In this document: piece by piece, positions 25,894-34,596 of the stretch
Layout of the letters: every line of letters starts with the position of its first letter
How positions within the stretch are numbered: the first letter of the stretch is position 1
DNA from: Limnochordaceae bacterium
GTDB taxonomy: Bacteria; Bacillota; Limnochordia; Limnochordales; Geochordaceae
DNA length: 64,000 bases
Assembly (NCBI GenBank): GCA_014896295.1
Contig: JADBKR010000008.1
Coordinates: 496,001-560,000, forward strand
Reading direction: 5' to 3'
Program-made: the position numbers and the translations under genes
Notes under the pieces: model-generated
Told to the model about the DNA's origin: nothing
Databases searched by the model: none
The model's input: only the letters and a program-made list of their open reading frames with translations

Positions 25894-27920
25894 TGGGCAC
25901 CCGGTACGCGCCATCGAGGAAGCCGCGGCCAGCTTCGTGGTGTGCGACCCGGAGATGGTCGCGTCGCGGCGATCCCCGTCAAGGGGATCCAGACGGTCAG
26001 GGTGGTGCCCAGGCCCGGGCGGCTGTCGATGTGCCACGCTCCCCCCATCTCCACGACCCGCGCTGCGATGCTGCGCAGGCCCAACCCCGGTTGCAGCGTC
26101 GCCGGGTCGAATCCGGCCCCGTCGTCCCGAATGCTGAGGCGGAGTTGCCCGTCGGGCATCACGTCCAGGTGCACCTCCGCCCGGGCAGCTCCGGCATGGA
26201 CGGCGATGTTGTTGAAGGCCTCTTCCAGTACCCGATAGGCGGCGAGACGGATGGACTCCGGGATACGGTTGTCGGCCACGTTGTCCAGTGCGGCGAGGCG
26301 CTCGCTCACCTGCACGTCCACGTCGAAGCGGTCGCGAAAGCGCTGTGCCAGGGAACGCACGGCAGGCACGAGCCCCACCCGGATGATGGACGGATGCAGC
26401 AGGTGGCTCGCCTCTCGAACCTCCCGCTCTCGTACCGCCTCGAGCAGCCCTCGTGCCGATGACAACAGCTCCCGTGCTCGCTCGGGCTGGGCGGCCAACT
26501 CGGCCTCTGCCTCGCTGACCTGGTGGACGGCGACCAGGAGCCGGGTCTGGACAGCCCCGTGCAGCATCTCGGCGATGTTCCGGCGTAGCTGTTCCTCCCG
26601 TTCGGTCAGCATCCGGCGGGAGCGTTGGAGTTCCGTGAAGGCATGGGAAAAGCGCTGGGCCAGGAGCACCGATTGGGAGAGGATGAGGGCGAACAGCCCC
26701 AAGGGCAGCAACTCCGCGGTGAACGCCAGATGATTGTAGTTCAACAGGTCGTTGATGAGCGCTGCGAACAACGCCGCCGCCCCGGCGAGAAAGATGTACG
26801 CGCCGTCTCGCCGGCGCAGGACGGCCCTCACCATCCCGGCCAGGGCATATGCCACGAACGGCACGAGGGACCCCTCGTAGACCGGCACGACCCAGGAGGC
26901 CAGGTAGGCGGGGGCGGCCAGGGAAACCATGCCGGCAGCGGCCACTCCCGTGGCGAGCCGCACGGCCGACTTTGGCACCTCGTAGGGGTACAGCCCGTTG
27001 AGCAGCAGAAAGAAGAGCGGTAGGGCAAGGTAATCGGTCAGGTATTCCAGGCGAAGCTCGATGCCCGTGGGAAACTGCGGGGCCAGCCGCAGCCACAGTT
27101 CCTCGCCCGTTACAGTGGTGCGCAGCGCGATGGTCAGGCAGAACAGCCCGAAATAGAGAGCCACCCGTTCGTTCCGGCGCGACAGGTAGAGCGCCACGTG
27201 GTAGAGGGCCATGATGAGAATGGCGCCCAGCAAGAAGACGGCCTGCCCGAGGCTCCAGGCCTGCCGGCGCTGGAGGGCACCGGCAGGGCCGAGGGCGATG
27301 CGGCTCCAGATGCCGTTGCACCGGTGATAGAAATTGGAGACCTGCACCACGACGTCGATGGTCGGCCCCTGCGGGTAGAACGATGCCAGGACGGGGAGGT
27401 ACTGGGGCTGCTCGGTCTCCGGAGAGACGCCCACGCGCCCGTTGGATGCCACCTCCTGCCCGTTGACCCACAGCCGGTAGGCGGAGCAGATGTACCCGAT
27501 GGAGAGCGCGAGGGGCTCGTGCGGCTCCTGCCATCCCTTCGAATCCAGCCGGATCTGGAGCCGGTACGTGGCATAGCCCGTGGCGGGGAGCGGGTGACCC
27601 TGGAGGTGCAGGCGAGTCCACGGGCCGGGTACCGGCACGTAGCCGTCAGGTGGCAATGGCCCGGACGAGGCGAAGTCGGCCGGCTCCAGGAGACGCTGCC
27701 AGTACAAGGCCCACTCCCCGTCCAGCCAGAGGAGCTCGTCTCTGGCCGGACGCCACCCCTCGAGATCCAACACCCCGGCCTGGGCCCTCGGCGTCGCTGC
27801 GAACACGACGCCTCCCCCCGCTCCCCAGGAGGCCGGCCCCGCCCACACCAGCCCCACCCCGAGGATGACGGGCAGCGTCATGACCAGCCGGCGTCTACCG
27901 CAAAACCCGCCCTGGCCCAC
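25890..27920 (-). CDS. 7TM-DISM sensor histidine kinase, HisKA_3-like
   Basis: A 676-residue sensor kinase. An N-terminal signal segment is followed by an extracytoplasmic 7TMR-DISMED2 sensory domain (about residues 50-210, jelly-roll type, with GEWALYWQRLLEP and WVNGQEVASNGRVG). A 7TM_7TMR-DISM membrane block spans about 220-420, followed by a coiled coil and a HisKA_3-like dimerisation domain with the box MLHGAVQTRLLVAV. The C-terminal HATPase has EEAFNNIAVHA, IRDDGAGFD and GLGLRSIAARV. The Asp usual after the phospho-accepting His (LHD) is Gly here. No response regulator gene is adjacent. The start is taken as GTG at 27920; an ATG at 27881 lacks a ribosome binding site. Confidence 0.88.
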   Translation of the reverse strand: MGQGGFCGRRRLVMTLPVILGVGLVWAGPASWGAGGGVVFAATPRAQAGVLDLEGWRPARDELLWLDGEWALYWQRLLEPADFASSGPLPPDGYVPVPGPWTRLHLQGHPLPATGYATYRLQIRLDSKGWQEPHEPLALSIGYICSAYRLWVNGQEVASNGRVGVSPETEQPQYLPVLASFYPQGPTIDVVVQVSNFYHRCNGIWSRIALGPAGALQRRQAWSLGQAVFLLGAILIMALYHVALYLSRRNERVALYFGLFCLTIALRTTVTGEELWLRLAPQFPTGIELRLEYLTDYLALPLFFLLLNGLYPYEVPKSAVRLATGVAAAGMVSLAAPAYLASWVVPVYEGSLVPFVAYALAGMVRAVLRRRDGAYIFLAGAAALFAALINDLLNYNHLAFTAELLPLGLFALILSQSVLLAQRFSHAFTELQRSRRMLTEREEQLRRNIAEMLHGAVQTRLLVAVHQVSEAEAELAAQPERARELLSSARGLLEAVREREVREASHLLHPSIIRVGLVPAVRSLAQRFRDRFDVDVQVSERLAALDNVADNRIPESIRLAAYRVLEEAFNNIAVHAGAARAEVHLDVMPDGQLRLSIRDDGAGFDPATLQPGLGLRSIAARVVEMGGAWHIDSRPGLGTTLTVWIPLTGIAATRPSPGRTPRSWPRLPRWRVPGAH

Positions 27921-27990
27921 CAGCCCTGCTCCGAGGAGTACCCGCAGCCCTCCGGGTACTCCCTCGATCCCGCAAACTCCTGAAATGACT

Positions 27991-28064
27991 TGGCTGGGGC
28001 GCCTGGATTCGAACCAGGACTAGGAGATCCAAAGTCTCCCGTGCTGCCGTTACACAACGCCCCA
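27991..28064 (-). tRNA. trnQ: tRNA-Gln (anticodon UUG), CCA encoded
   Basis: The reverse strand folds into a cloverleaf. The acceptor arms are TGGGGCG and CGCCCCA, the anticodon stem GGAGA/TCTCC encloses loop CTTTGGA with anticodon TTG, and the T arm is CCTGG-TTCGAAT-CCAGG. The discriminator base is G, as expected for tRNA-Gln, and CCA is encoded (27991-27993). Confidence 0.97.
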
Positions 28065-28075
28065 GCGCGCTCTCC

Positions 28076-28084
28076 AGTATACCA
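28076..28084 (-). promoter_or_regulatory. Extended -10 promoter of tRNA-Gln
   Basis: On the reverse strand TGGTATACT gives an extended -10 element (TGn plus TATACT) about 12 bases before the mature tRNA 5' end. The -35 region is poor, which an extended -10 can compensate. Confidence 0.55.
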
Positions 28085-28125
28085 GACGGCCCGGGCGGGA
28101 CGAAAGGCCGGGTGAAGCGCCGGCT

Positions 28126-29016
28126 TCAGGCGCCGGCTCCTGCCTGGGCCGGCGGGCCGAGGAAGCGCCGGGCCAGCTCCAGGTCGGACGGCTTGTCCAC
28201 GTCGATGCCGATCTCCGCGTACGGGGTGGCGACCGCCTTCCCGCGGATGTCCAGCATCCGCCCCACCCGCTGCTCTGCCTCGGCTACCGTCAAGCGCCCC
28301 AACATGAACCGCACCACGGCTCGCAGTCCCAGGAGGCGAGCCAGCGTCAACGGGCTCTTGCGGGCCTCGATGGCGCGGGTCAAGAGCGGCCGGGTGAGTT
28401 CGACGATGTCCCGGCGCACCAGGAACACGTTACCTCCCGTGAACGACCCGTCGGCCAGCTTCACCCACGTGCGCTTGACCCCCGGATAGCGGTGTTCGCC
28501 CATACGACGCTCGACGATGGAGTACCAGACGTCCTGCATCTCGGGAGACTGTTCGCACCGCCGGACGAAGTCGTCCACCATGTGGGCCTTCATGAGCGGG
28601 ATGTCGCTCGTGACCACCAGTACGTGCTCCGTGGTCGCCTCGGCCAGGCCCCGCTCGAGGTTGTCAATGAGGCGGGCACCCGGCGCAACGGCCTTGAGGC
28701 GCGTGCCCGCCGGTTCGCCGAGCGCCTTGCGGGCCGCCTCCACGACCGGGCCGGGGCCTACCATCACGATCCCCGACACCCGGCGGGCCTGTGCCAGCGC
28801 CTCTACCACGTAGGCCACCATGGGCCGGCCCTCGATGGGGATGAGGGCCTCGTAAGGAGCCTCGCTCACTTCCCGCAGGCGGCCCCGGTTACCGGCCGCG
28901 GCCAGCACTACCGCGTCGAGGCGCGGCGCCAGGGTGATCCCCTGGCCCCACGCCGCCGGATCCGAAGGCCGCTGCAACGGCCCGGCTCCCGAGCTCTCAA
29001 AGGGCGTGCTCGTCAT
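28126..29016 (-). CDS. Nucleotidyltransferase family protein (MobA/IspD-like NTP transferase)
   Basis: A 296-residue protein with an N-terminal NTP-transferase fold: LDAVVLAAAGNRGRLREV resembles the glycine-rich nucleotide loop. VVTSDIPLMKAHMVDDFV is the metal-binding Asp region, and IGIDVDKPSDLELARRFL is the C-terminal motif seen in MobA- and cobalamin-type nucleotidyltransferases. The substrate is unknown. The ATG at 29016 has GGAAGGTGG just upstream and overlaps the 3' end of the GntR gene by 20 bases. An ATG at 29034 is possible but lacks a site. It stands with ispE and a GntR regulator, so a role in isoprenoid or envelope-precursor metabolism is possible but unproven. Confidence 0.75.
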   Translation of the reverse strand: MTSTPFESSGAGPLQRPSDPAAWGQGITLAPRLDAVVLAAAGNRGRLREVSEAPYEALIPIEGRPMVAYVVEALAQARRVSGIVMVGPGPVVEAARKALGEPAGTRLKAVAPGARLIDNLERGLAEATTEHVLVVTSDIPLMKAHMVDDFVRRCEQSPEMQDVWYSIVERRMGEHRYPGVKRTWVKLADGSFTGGNVFLVRRDIVELTRPLLTRAIEARKSPLTLARLLGLRAVVRFMLGRLTVAEAEQRVGRMLDIRGKAVATPYAEIGIDVDKPSDLELARRFLGPPAQAGAGA

Positions 29017-29803
29017 CCCCGCCACCTTCCTCATCGCCGCCGCGCGCCGCCACGGTACGCCGGCCGCGAGCGCCTCGGGGCATGCCCTGGCCCTGGTCCT
29101 TGCCCGACCGGGCGATGAGCTCCATCAGGGCGTTTTCCGCGCTCTCGATGTGGTCCCGGGCCAGGCGCGACGCCTTTTCGCCGTCCCGGGCCGCGATGGC
29201 TTCCACGATGCGCCGGTGCTCTTCCAGGGCCCGGCGCATGCGCGGCCCGTGCGACAGCGTCATGGTGCGGTAGCGCATGACCTGTTCGCTGAGCAGGCTG
29301 AGCATCTGCTTGAGCCGGGAGTTGCCCGCCATCTGGTAGATGGCCTCGTGGAAGCGGGTGTCGACCTCGATGAGCCGGGTGATGTCGCCCTGGTTGATGC
29401 AGGCGTCGTACTCCACCAGGACGCGCTCCGTGCGCTCCAGGTCCTCGTCGCTGGCGCGTTCGGCCGCGAGCTGGGCTGCCAGGGCTTCCAGCGCCTTGCG
29501 CACGTCGAAGATCTCGGCGACGTCCTTGAGGGAGATGTCGGCCACGTACGCCCCCTTGCGGGGGATCATGACCACGAAGCCATCGTGCTCCAGCTTGCGG
29601 ATCGCTTCGCGCACGGGGGTGCGGCTCACGCCGAGCTCGTCGGCCAGCTGCACCTCCATGAGCCGCTCGCCGGGCGGCAAGGCGCCCGAGATGATCGCCT
29701 CCCGCAGCGCTTCGAAGACCAGCTCGCGAAGCGGTTTATAATTATCCAGCTTGAGCGGCGACAGCGGACCCGGCACGGGCGCCCAGCTCCCTTCCCTCAG
29801 CAC
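28997..29803 (-). CDS. GntR family transcriptional regulator, FadR subfamily (FCD domain)
   Basis: This 268-residue regulator has an N-terminal winged helix (LREAIISGALPPGERLMEVQ, then GVSRTPVREAIRKLEHDGFV) and a C-terminal all-helical FCD domain with the metal/ligand-binding pattern VDTRFHEAIYQMAGN and ALEEHRRIVEAI. The FCD ligand is often a carboxylate. Start is GTG at 29803, with AAGG about nine bases upstream. It lies 24 bases after ispE and overlaps the nucleotidyltransferase gene that follows. Confidence 0.92.
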   Translation of the reverse strand: MLREGSWAPVPGPLSPLKLDNYKPLRELVFEALREAIISGALPPGERLMEVQLADELGVSRTPVREAIRKLEHDGFVVMIPRKGAYVADISLKDVAEIFDVRKALEALAAQLAAERASDEDLERTERVLVEYDACINQGDITRLIEVDTRFHEAIYQMAGNSRLKQMLSLLSEQVMRYRTMTLSHGPRMRRALEEHRRIVEAIAARDGEKASRLARDHIESAENALMELIARSGKDQGQGMPRGARGRRTVAARGGDEEGGGDDEHAL

Positions 29804-29827
29804 GGGGCTGCCTTGACGTGCATTCTA

Positions 29828-30862
29828 TCACAATCCTCCGCCGCCCCCGGAAGGGATCCGGGCCGCGAAGACCCACGCGCGGAGCCCCTCCTCCCGCAAC
29901 CGCCTCTCGACCGCCTCTCTGCATGTCTGCAGCGCCCCCGGGTCTACCAGGCCGAACACCGCGCATCCGCTGCCCGTCACCGAAACTCCCATGCACGCGG
30001 GGACGTCTCGTAGGATGCGCTGGAGCCGCTCCGTCGATCGGCAGAGCCTGGCCGCCGCGAGGGCCAGATCGTTCCACAACGAAGCCGCCAGTCCGGCGAG
30101 ATCCCCCCGGGCCAGCGCGTCGACCGCAGCCTCCACCGGCGCCAGGCTCCGTGCCTCGTGAGCGGGGCGCTCTCCGGCGTCCCACAGGCGATACGCTTCC
30201 CTCGTAGAGGCGCTCTGTTCGGGCACCACCACGACGCATCCGGCCTGGAGCCGGACGCAGACGTGCCGCAGCACCTCCCCTGCCCCGCCGGCCCGCTGGG
30301 CTCCGCCCCGCACGCAAAAGGCCACGTCCGCGCCCACCCGGGCTGCGACCTCCTCCAGCTCCCGGGTTGCCAGGCCCAGGTTCCACAGCCGGTTGAGCGC
30401 CCGCAGCGTCGCCGCGGCATCGGCGCTCCCTCCGCCGAGCCCGGCCCCGACCGGAATGGCCTTGACGAGGCGCAGCTCCACCCCGTGCCCGGCGGCGCCC
30501 GGCTTCGGCGGGTGCGCCCGGTGCAGGGCCGCCGCCGCCCGCACCACGAGGTTGGGATGCTCGAGGGCGCCGGGCTGCCCCAGGTCCGCTTCGGCCTCGA
30601 GCGCCACCCCGCTTTCCGCCAGCCACGGGGCCAGCGGGCCCTCGGCGCGAACACGCAGCCGTCCCGGGGCCAACCCCGGAGCGTACTCCGCCCGCACCTC
30701 GTCGGCGGGCGGGTCGACGCTCACCATCACCCCGTCGAGTTCGTGATACCCGTCAGGTCGCCGCCCCAGCACCCGCAGCACCAGGTTGAGCTTGGCAGGA
30801 GCACGCTCGGCTAGCGCGCCGCCACGACCACCCCGCTCACCAGATCCCGCAGCCAGATCCAC
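29828..30862 (-). CDS. ispE: 4-diphosphocytidyl-2-C-methyl-D-erythritol kinase
   Basis: This GHMP kinase phosphorylates CDP-methylerythritol in the MEP isoprenoid pathway. Motifs are APAKLNLVLRVLGRRPDGYHE at the N-terminus, the ATP-binding PVGAGLGGGSADAAA, and the C-terminal VSVTGSGCAVFG. No ATG, GTG or TTG lies close before APAKLNL; the nearest is the GTG at 30862, which overlaps the carboxypeptidase gene by 52 bases and gives 344 residues. A Gly/Arg-rich stretch of about 17 residues then precedes the homology. The true start may be non-canonical. Downstream is the GntR gene. Confidence 0.92.
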   Translation of the reverse strand: MDLAAGSGERGGRGGALAERAPAKLNLVLRVLGRRPDGYHELDGVMVSVDPPADEVRAEYAPGLAPGRLRVRAEGPLAPWLAESGVALEAEADLGQPGALEHPNLVVRAAAALHRAHPPKPGAAGHGVELRLVKAIPVGAGLGGGSADAAATLRALNRLWNLGLATRELEEVAARVGADVAFCVRGGAQRAGGAGEVLRHVCVRLQAGCVVVVPEQSASTREAYRLWDAGERPAHEARSLAPVEAAVDALARGDLAGLAASLWNDLALAAARLCRSTERLQRILRDVPACMGVSVTGSGCAVFGLVDPGALQTCREAVERRLREEGLRAWVFAARIPSGGGGGL

Positions 30863-32199
30863 AGGCGGCTCAACCCCGAAGCGGGTCGCACCGCCCCGGT
30901 GGTCACCACCGGCACCCTCGCGAGCGGGGTACCCTTCATGCTCGCCACTACCCACCCGACTTCCTGCCCCTCCGGGATGGGGGGTTTGAGGCCGGGCTTC
31001 CATACGACCTGGCGCGTCAGCCCGTCGCTTCGACCGCCCAGGGTGAGCACCGTGAGGGTTCTGGCGGCCTTCACGGGCACCGCCCCGGGCTGGGCGCCCC
31101 GCAGCCGCAGCTCGCCCACTTTCTCCTCGGCCAGGGCGGCCACCGCCGGCCGGTACGCCCGGAATCCGAACTCGAGCAGCGACGCCGTCTGGCTCACCCG
31201 GGTCTGGTCGCTGTCGGTCTTCATGACCACGGCGACCAGGCGGCGCCCGTCACGCTGCGCCGTCGCCGCCACCGAGTACCCGGCATCGGTCGTATAGCCC
31301 GTCTTGAGCCCGTCGACCCCCTCGATCGCCCCCAGTAGATGGTTGGTGTTGTCCATGATCAGCAACGGGTTTTCCCTGAACGTCTCCCGCCGTACCGAGG
31401 TCCACTGCAGCACTTCCGGATACTGGGTGATGAGCGCGCGCGCCATGATCGCCACTTCCCGCGCCGTCGTCACGTTGGGGTCGGGCCCTGTGTCGGGCGG
31501 TAGCCCATCCGGGTTGACGAAGTGGGTATGCGTCATGCCCAGGTCCTTGGCCTTCTGGTTCATGAGGGTCACGAACGCCCCGACCGTTCCCGCCACGTGC
31601 TCCGCCACGGCTACCGCCGCGTCGTTGGCCGAGGCGATGGCGATGGCCCGCATCATCTTCTCCAGGGGGAAAGTCTCGCCCGCGACCAGGTAGACCTGAG
31701 ATCCCCCCATGGCCTCCGCGTTGCGGCTCACCCGGACGGGGTCCTTGAGCGACACGTACCCCTGCTTCACCGCGTCCATCGTCACGAGCATCGTCATGAT
31801 CTTGGCGATGCTCGCCGGGTGCACCGTGGTGTCCGCGCTCTTCTCGAACAGCACCTGGCCCGTCTCGGCGTCGATCAAGATGGCCGCCGGAGCGTTGACG
31901 TCGAACCCCACCTCCTGTGGGCCTGGCCCCCGCAACTCCATGGGCGCGGCCGTCCCGGCCGTCCCTGCCTGCCCGGGCCCTTCGGGCGGGCCGCCGGGAG
32001 GCGTGCTCCCGCCAGGCCGCCCACCCATCCGCCACAGGGCGGCTATGGCCAGCGCCACCACGACGACGGCGGCCGCGGGGAGCCACCGAGGCCGGCTGCC
32101 GGCCGCGCCCTTGGCGGATGCCGTCGCGTGGGCACCGCCATCAGGAGCGAAATCCCTGCGCGATCGCGACGATGAACGCGCCCCTCTGGGCCATCGCAC
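30811..32199 (-). CDS. dacF: D-alanyl-D-alanine carboxypeptidase (PBP5/DacF family)
   Basis: This low-molecular-weight penicillin-binding protein trims the stem peptide of peptidoglycan outside the membrane. A signal anchor lies near residues 40-57 and is followed by a Gly/Pro-rich linker. The peptidase S11 motifs are HPASIAKIMT (nucleophile Ser in SxxK), SAN (in AIASANDAAVAVAEH) and KTG (in GVDGLKTGYT). A PBP5_C beta domain and a C-terminal amphipathic/hydrophobic helix (SRLWIWLRDLVSGVVVAA) complete it, which is typical for membrane attachment. DacF-like enzymes are common near sporulation genes, but vegetative function is equally possible. Confidence 0.92.
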   Translation of the reverse strand: MRWPRGARSSSRSRRDFAPDGGAHATASAKGAAGSRPRWLPAAAVVVVALAIAALWRMGGRPGGSTPPGGPPEGPGQAGTAGTAAPMELRGPGPQEVGFDVNAPAAILIDAETGQVLFEKSADTTVHPASIAKIMTMLVTMDAVKQGYVSLKDPVRVSRNAEAMGGSQVYLVAGETFPLEKMMRAIAIASANDAAVAVAEHVAGTVGAFVTLMNQKAKDLGMTHTHFVNPDGLPPDTGPDPNVTTAREVAIMARALITQYPEVLQWTSVRRETFRENPLLIMDNTNHLLGAIEGVDGLKTGYTTDAGYSVAATAQRDGRRLVAVVMKTDSDQTRVSQTASLLEFGFRAYRPAVAALAEEKVGELRLRGAQPGAVPVKAARTLTVLTLGGRSDGLTRQVVWKPGLKPPIPEGQEVGWVVASMKGTPLARVPVVTTGAVRPASGLSRLWIWLRDLVSGVVVAAR

Positions 32200-32269
32200 T
32201 GCCCTCCAGCACCTTCCCCATTGCGGAGTTACCAGGGCCGGCGCCCGTCACGGCCGCAATCGCCCTGCC

Positions 32270-33469
32270 TCAGGCGCCGAACTTCACCAGCCGGCCGGCA
32301 TGGGCCAGCATGAGCGGCAGGAGCTCGACCGCCCGCACGTGCCCCAGGCTCCCCCTGGCGCACTCGCTTTCGCCGAACTTCTGGATCCACCGGTCCTTGC
32401 GGGCCGTCCGGGCCCACAGGAGCGCCGGCACCGGATGCCACGAGTGCATCTTCAGCGCGGCGGGCGTCGAGTGGTCGCCCGTGATGAGCAGCACGTCCGG
32501 CTTGCGCTCGATGAGGGGAGGGAGCGCCGCGTCGACCGCCTCGATCACCCGGCTCTTGCGCGCCCAATCCCCGTCTTCCCCTGCGCTGTCGGTCCCTTTG
32601 ACGTGGATGAAGAGGAAGTCGTGCTCCTCCCACAGCTCGAGCGCCTTTGCGATGGCGTCCTTCGGCTCCGGGCCGGGCACGACCGTCTCCATCCCGACCA
32701 GCCGGGCCAGCCCCCGGTACATCGGGTAGTAGGCGATGGCCACCGCCCGGATGCCGAACAGCTGCGGGAGCTGGGGCAGCGCCGGCTGCCGGTCGAACCC
32801 CCGGAGCAGGATGGCGTTGGCCGGATGCTCGTGCTCGAGCACCCGGTACGCCTGGCGGATGAACTCGTTGACCACGGCCGCGCTCTTCTCGGCCTCGGGC
32901 GCCGTGGGCCGGACCTCCAGTGCCGGCACCCCGGTCTTTTGCGGGTCGGAGTCGCTCAGGTGCGGCGAGAGCCCGGGCCCGGAGAAGATCACCACCGCCC
33001 GGTGCTGCATCTCGGGCTCTACGTGCACGCTGACGCCGTCCAGGCGGATCCGCTCGTTGAGCAGCGCGGCCAGACGCCGGCACTCCTCCGTCGAGATCCG
33101 GCCGGCCCGGCGGTCGACGATGACGTCCCCCTGACGGGTCGCGAAGTTGGCTCGAGCCGCCACGTCCTGGGGGCCCAGGGACAACCCCACTCCCAGTGCC
33201 GAAAGCACCCCTCGCCCGACGACGTACCGCTGCGGATCGTAGCCGAACAGCGCCAGATGGCCCGGACCGCTCCCCGGCGTCACGCCGGGTGCGACCGGCA
33301 TCGACAGCCCGCATGATGCATCCTTCGCCAGGGCGTCCATGTGAGGAGTGCGGGCAGCCTCGAGTTCGGTCAGGCCCGTCTCCGGGTGCGGCAGGCCCCC
33401 CAGCCCGTCCATGACCAGGAGCACCATCTTACCGCCGCTTTGCGCCAGAGGCTGCAGGAATTCCAGCAA
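32270..33469 (-). CDS. apgM: 2,3-bisphosphoglycerate-independent phosphoglycerate mutase, archaeal type
   Basis: This enzyme interconverts 2- and 3-phosphoglycerate. It belongs to the ApgM family of the alkaline-phosphatase superfamily, with the metal/nucleophile region VLLVMDGLGGLPHPETG, the segment TPGSGPGHLALFGYD that holds the active-site Ser/His, and C-terminal metal ligands in HVKGTDSAGEDGD and ITGDHSTPAALKMHSWHPVP. The TTG at 33469 was chosen because AAAGGAG lies nine bases upstream and ApgM proteins begin a short helix before the DG motif. The frame is open to an ATG at 33553. It is divergent from the proline dehydrogenase gene. Confidence 0.9.
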   Translation of the reverse strand: MLEFLQPLAQSGGKMVLLVMDGLGGLPHPETGLTELEAARTPHMDALAKDASCGLSMPVAPGVTPGSGPGHLALFGYDPQRYVVGRGVLSALGVGLSLGPQDVAARANFATRQGDVIVDRRAGRISTEECRRLAALLNERIRLDGVSVHVEPEMQHRAVVIFSGPGLSPHLSDSDPQKTGVPALEVRPTAPEAEKSAAVVNEFIRQAYRVLEHEHPANAILLRGFDRQPALPQLPQLFGIRAVAIAYYPMYRGLARLVGMETVVPGPEPKDAIAKALELWEEHDFLFIHVKGTDSAGEDGDWARKSRVIEAVDAALPPLIERKPDVLLITGDHSTPAALKMHSWHPVPALLWARTARKDRWIQKFGESECARGSLGHVRAVELLPLMLAHAGRLVKFGA

Positions 33470-33644
33470 TGGCTCCAACTCCTTTCCCACCCGGGCCGAC
33501 CATACATCTACCACCTGTAACGGCAGGTTCCCTGTCCTCCATAATCTGCTCATGCTGGGGCCGGGTCACTCATCGGGCGGCGCCCTCACCGCCGACAGGT
33601 TGTCCCGTCAGGGCCGTTGAATACAGCCTTTGGGGGCGGACGCA

Positions 33645-34565
33645 GTGGCTACGGCTCAGACTTTCCGGAGGGTATTCCTGGGTGTCGCTGGCAACCCGGC
33701 CGTGACCCGGCTGGCGACCCGCCACGGCCTTTCGCTTGGCGCTCGCCGTTTCGTGGCAGGGGAGACCCTCGAGGAAGGGATCGCGGCGGTTCGGGCCCTG
33801 CGAGCGAGAGGTATGCTCGCCACGCTCGACTTCCTCGGCGAGAAGGTGGCCGGCCTGGCCGACGCCGCCGAGGCAGCGTCCATGTACCGGCGGATGGTGC
33901 AGGCGCTGGCCTCGGCCGGCCTCGAGCCCAACGTCTCGCTCAAGCTGAGCCAGTTCGGCTTGACCATCGATAGAGCCACCTGCGCGCAAAACGCGCGCGG
34001 CGTCGTCGAGGCGGCCGCCCAGGTGGGCGGGTTCGTCCGCATCGACATGGAAGAGTCAGCCCTGGTGGACGCCACCCTCGACGTCTACCGCACGCTGGCC
34101 CGCCAGTTCCCCGGGCGGGTCGGCATCGTGCTGCAGGCTTACCTGTACCGGACCCGGCAAGACCTCGAGAGCCTCCTGCCGGTCGGGCTCAACGTGCGGT
34201 TGTGCAAGGGCGCCTACAGCGAGCCGTCGTCCGTGGCCTTCCCCAAAAAGCGCGACGTCGACGAGAGCTTCCTCCGGCTGCTCCGCACGTCGCTCGCCCA
34301 GGCGCGCTTCACCGCCGTGGCCACCCACGACGAGCGCATCATCCGGGCGGCGCTGGAGTTGAGCCGGGAGCTCCATGCGGAGGGTCGCTACGAGTTCCAG
34401 ATGCTGTACGGGGTCAAGCCGCGTCTCGCCCAGCGGCTCGTGGCCGAAGGACACCGCCTGCGCATCTACGTGCCGTTCGGCACCCACTGGTACCCCTACT
34501 TCATCCGCCGGTTGGCCGAGCGTCCCGCCAACCTGGCCTTCGTCGTGCGCGGCCTGTGGAGCTGA
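33645..34565 (+). CDS. Proline dehydrogenase (PutA/FadM-type PRODH)
   Basis: An FAD-dependent (beta/alpha)8-barrel enzyme of 306 residues that oxidises proline to pyrroline-5-carboxylate. Seen are FVAGETLEEGIAAVRALRA at the start of the barrel, NVSLKLSQFGL, FVRIDMEESAL, IVLQAYLYRT, VRLCKGAYSEP, and the C-terminal EFQMLYGVKPRLAQRL and YVPFGTHWYPYFIRRLAERP. The last motif binds substrate through the RRLxE arginines. It is a monofunctional Gram-positive-type enzyme; no P5C dehydrogenase gene is near. The GTG at 33645 is preferred over a TTG at 33630 because GGGGCGGA precedes it. Confidence 0.93.
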   Translation: MATAQTFRRVFLGVAGNPAVTRLATRHGLSLGARRFVAGETLEEGIAAVRALRARGMLATLDFLGEKVAGLADAAEAASMYRRMVQALASAGLEPNVSLKLSQFGLTIDRATCAQNARGVVEAAAQVGGFVRIDMEESALVDATLDVYRTLARQFPGRVGIVLQAYLYRTRQDLESLLPVGLNVRLCKGAYSEPSSVAFPKKRDVDESFLRLLRTSLAQARFTAVATHDERIIRAALELSRELHAEGRYEFQMLYGVKPRLAQRLVAEGHRLRIYVPFGTHWYPYFIRRLAERPANLAFVVRGLWS

Positions 34566-34596
34566 GCGAAAGCACCGCTGCCCCGCAGCAGGCCGT

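Noticed and set aside
25152-27920. Phage-defence island including the HEPN/MNT pair and the kinase
   Set aside because: No nuclease, helicase, recombinase or other defence gene is present and the flanks are ordinary metabolic genes; only the two-gene pair itself is supported.
29735-29755. TATAATTAT-like sequence as a possible promoter
   Set aside because: It lies inside the GntR gene, where it encodes the conserved DNYKPLRE region, and has no -35 partner.
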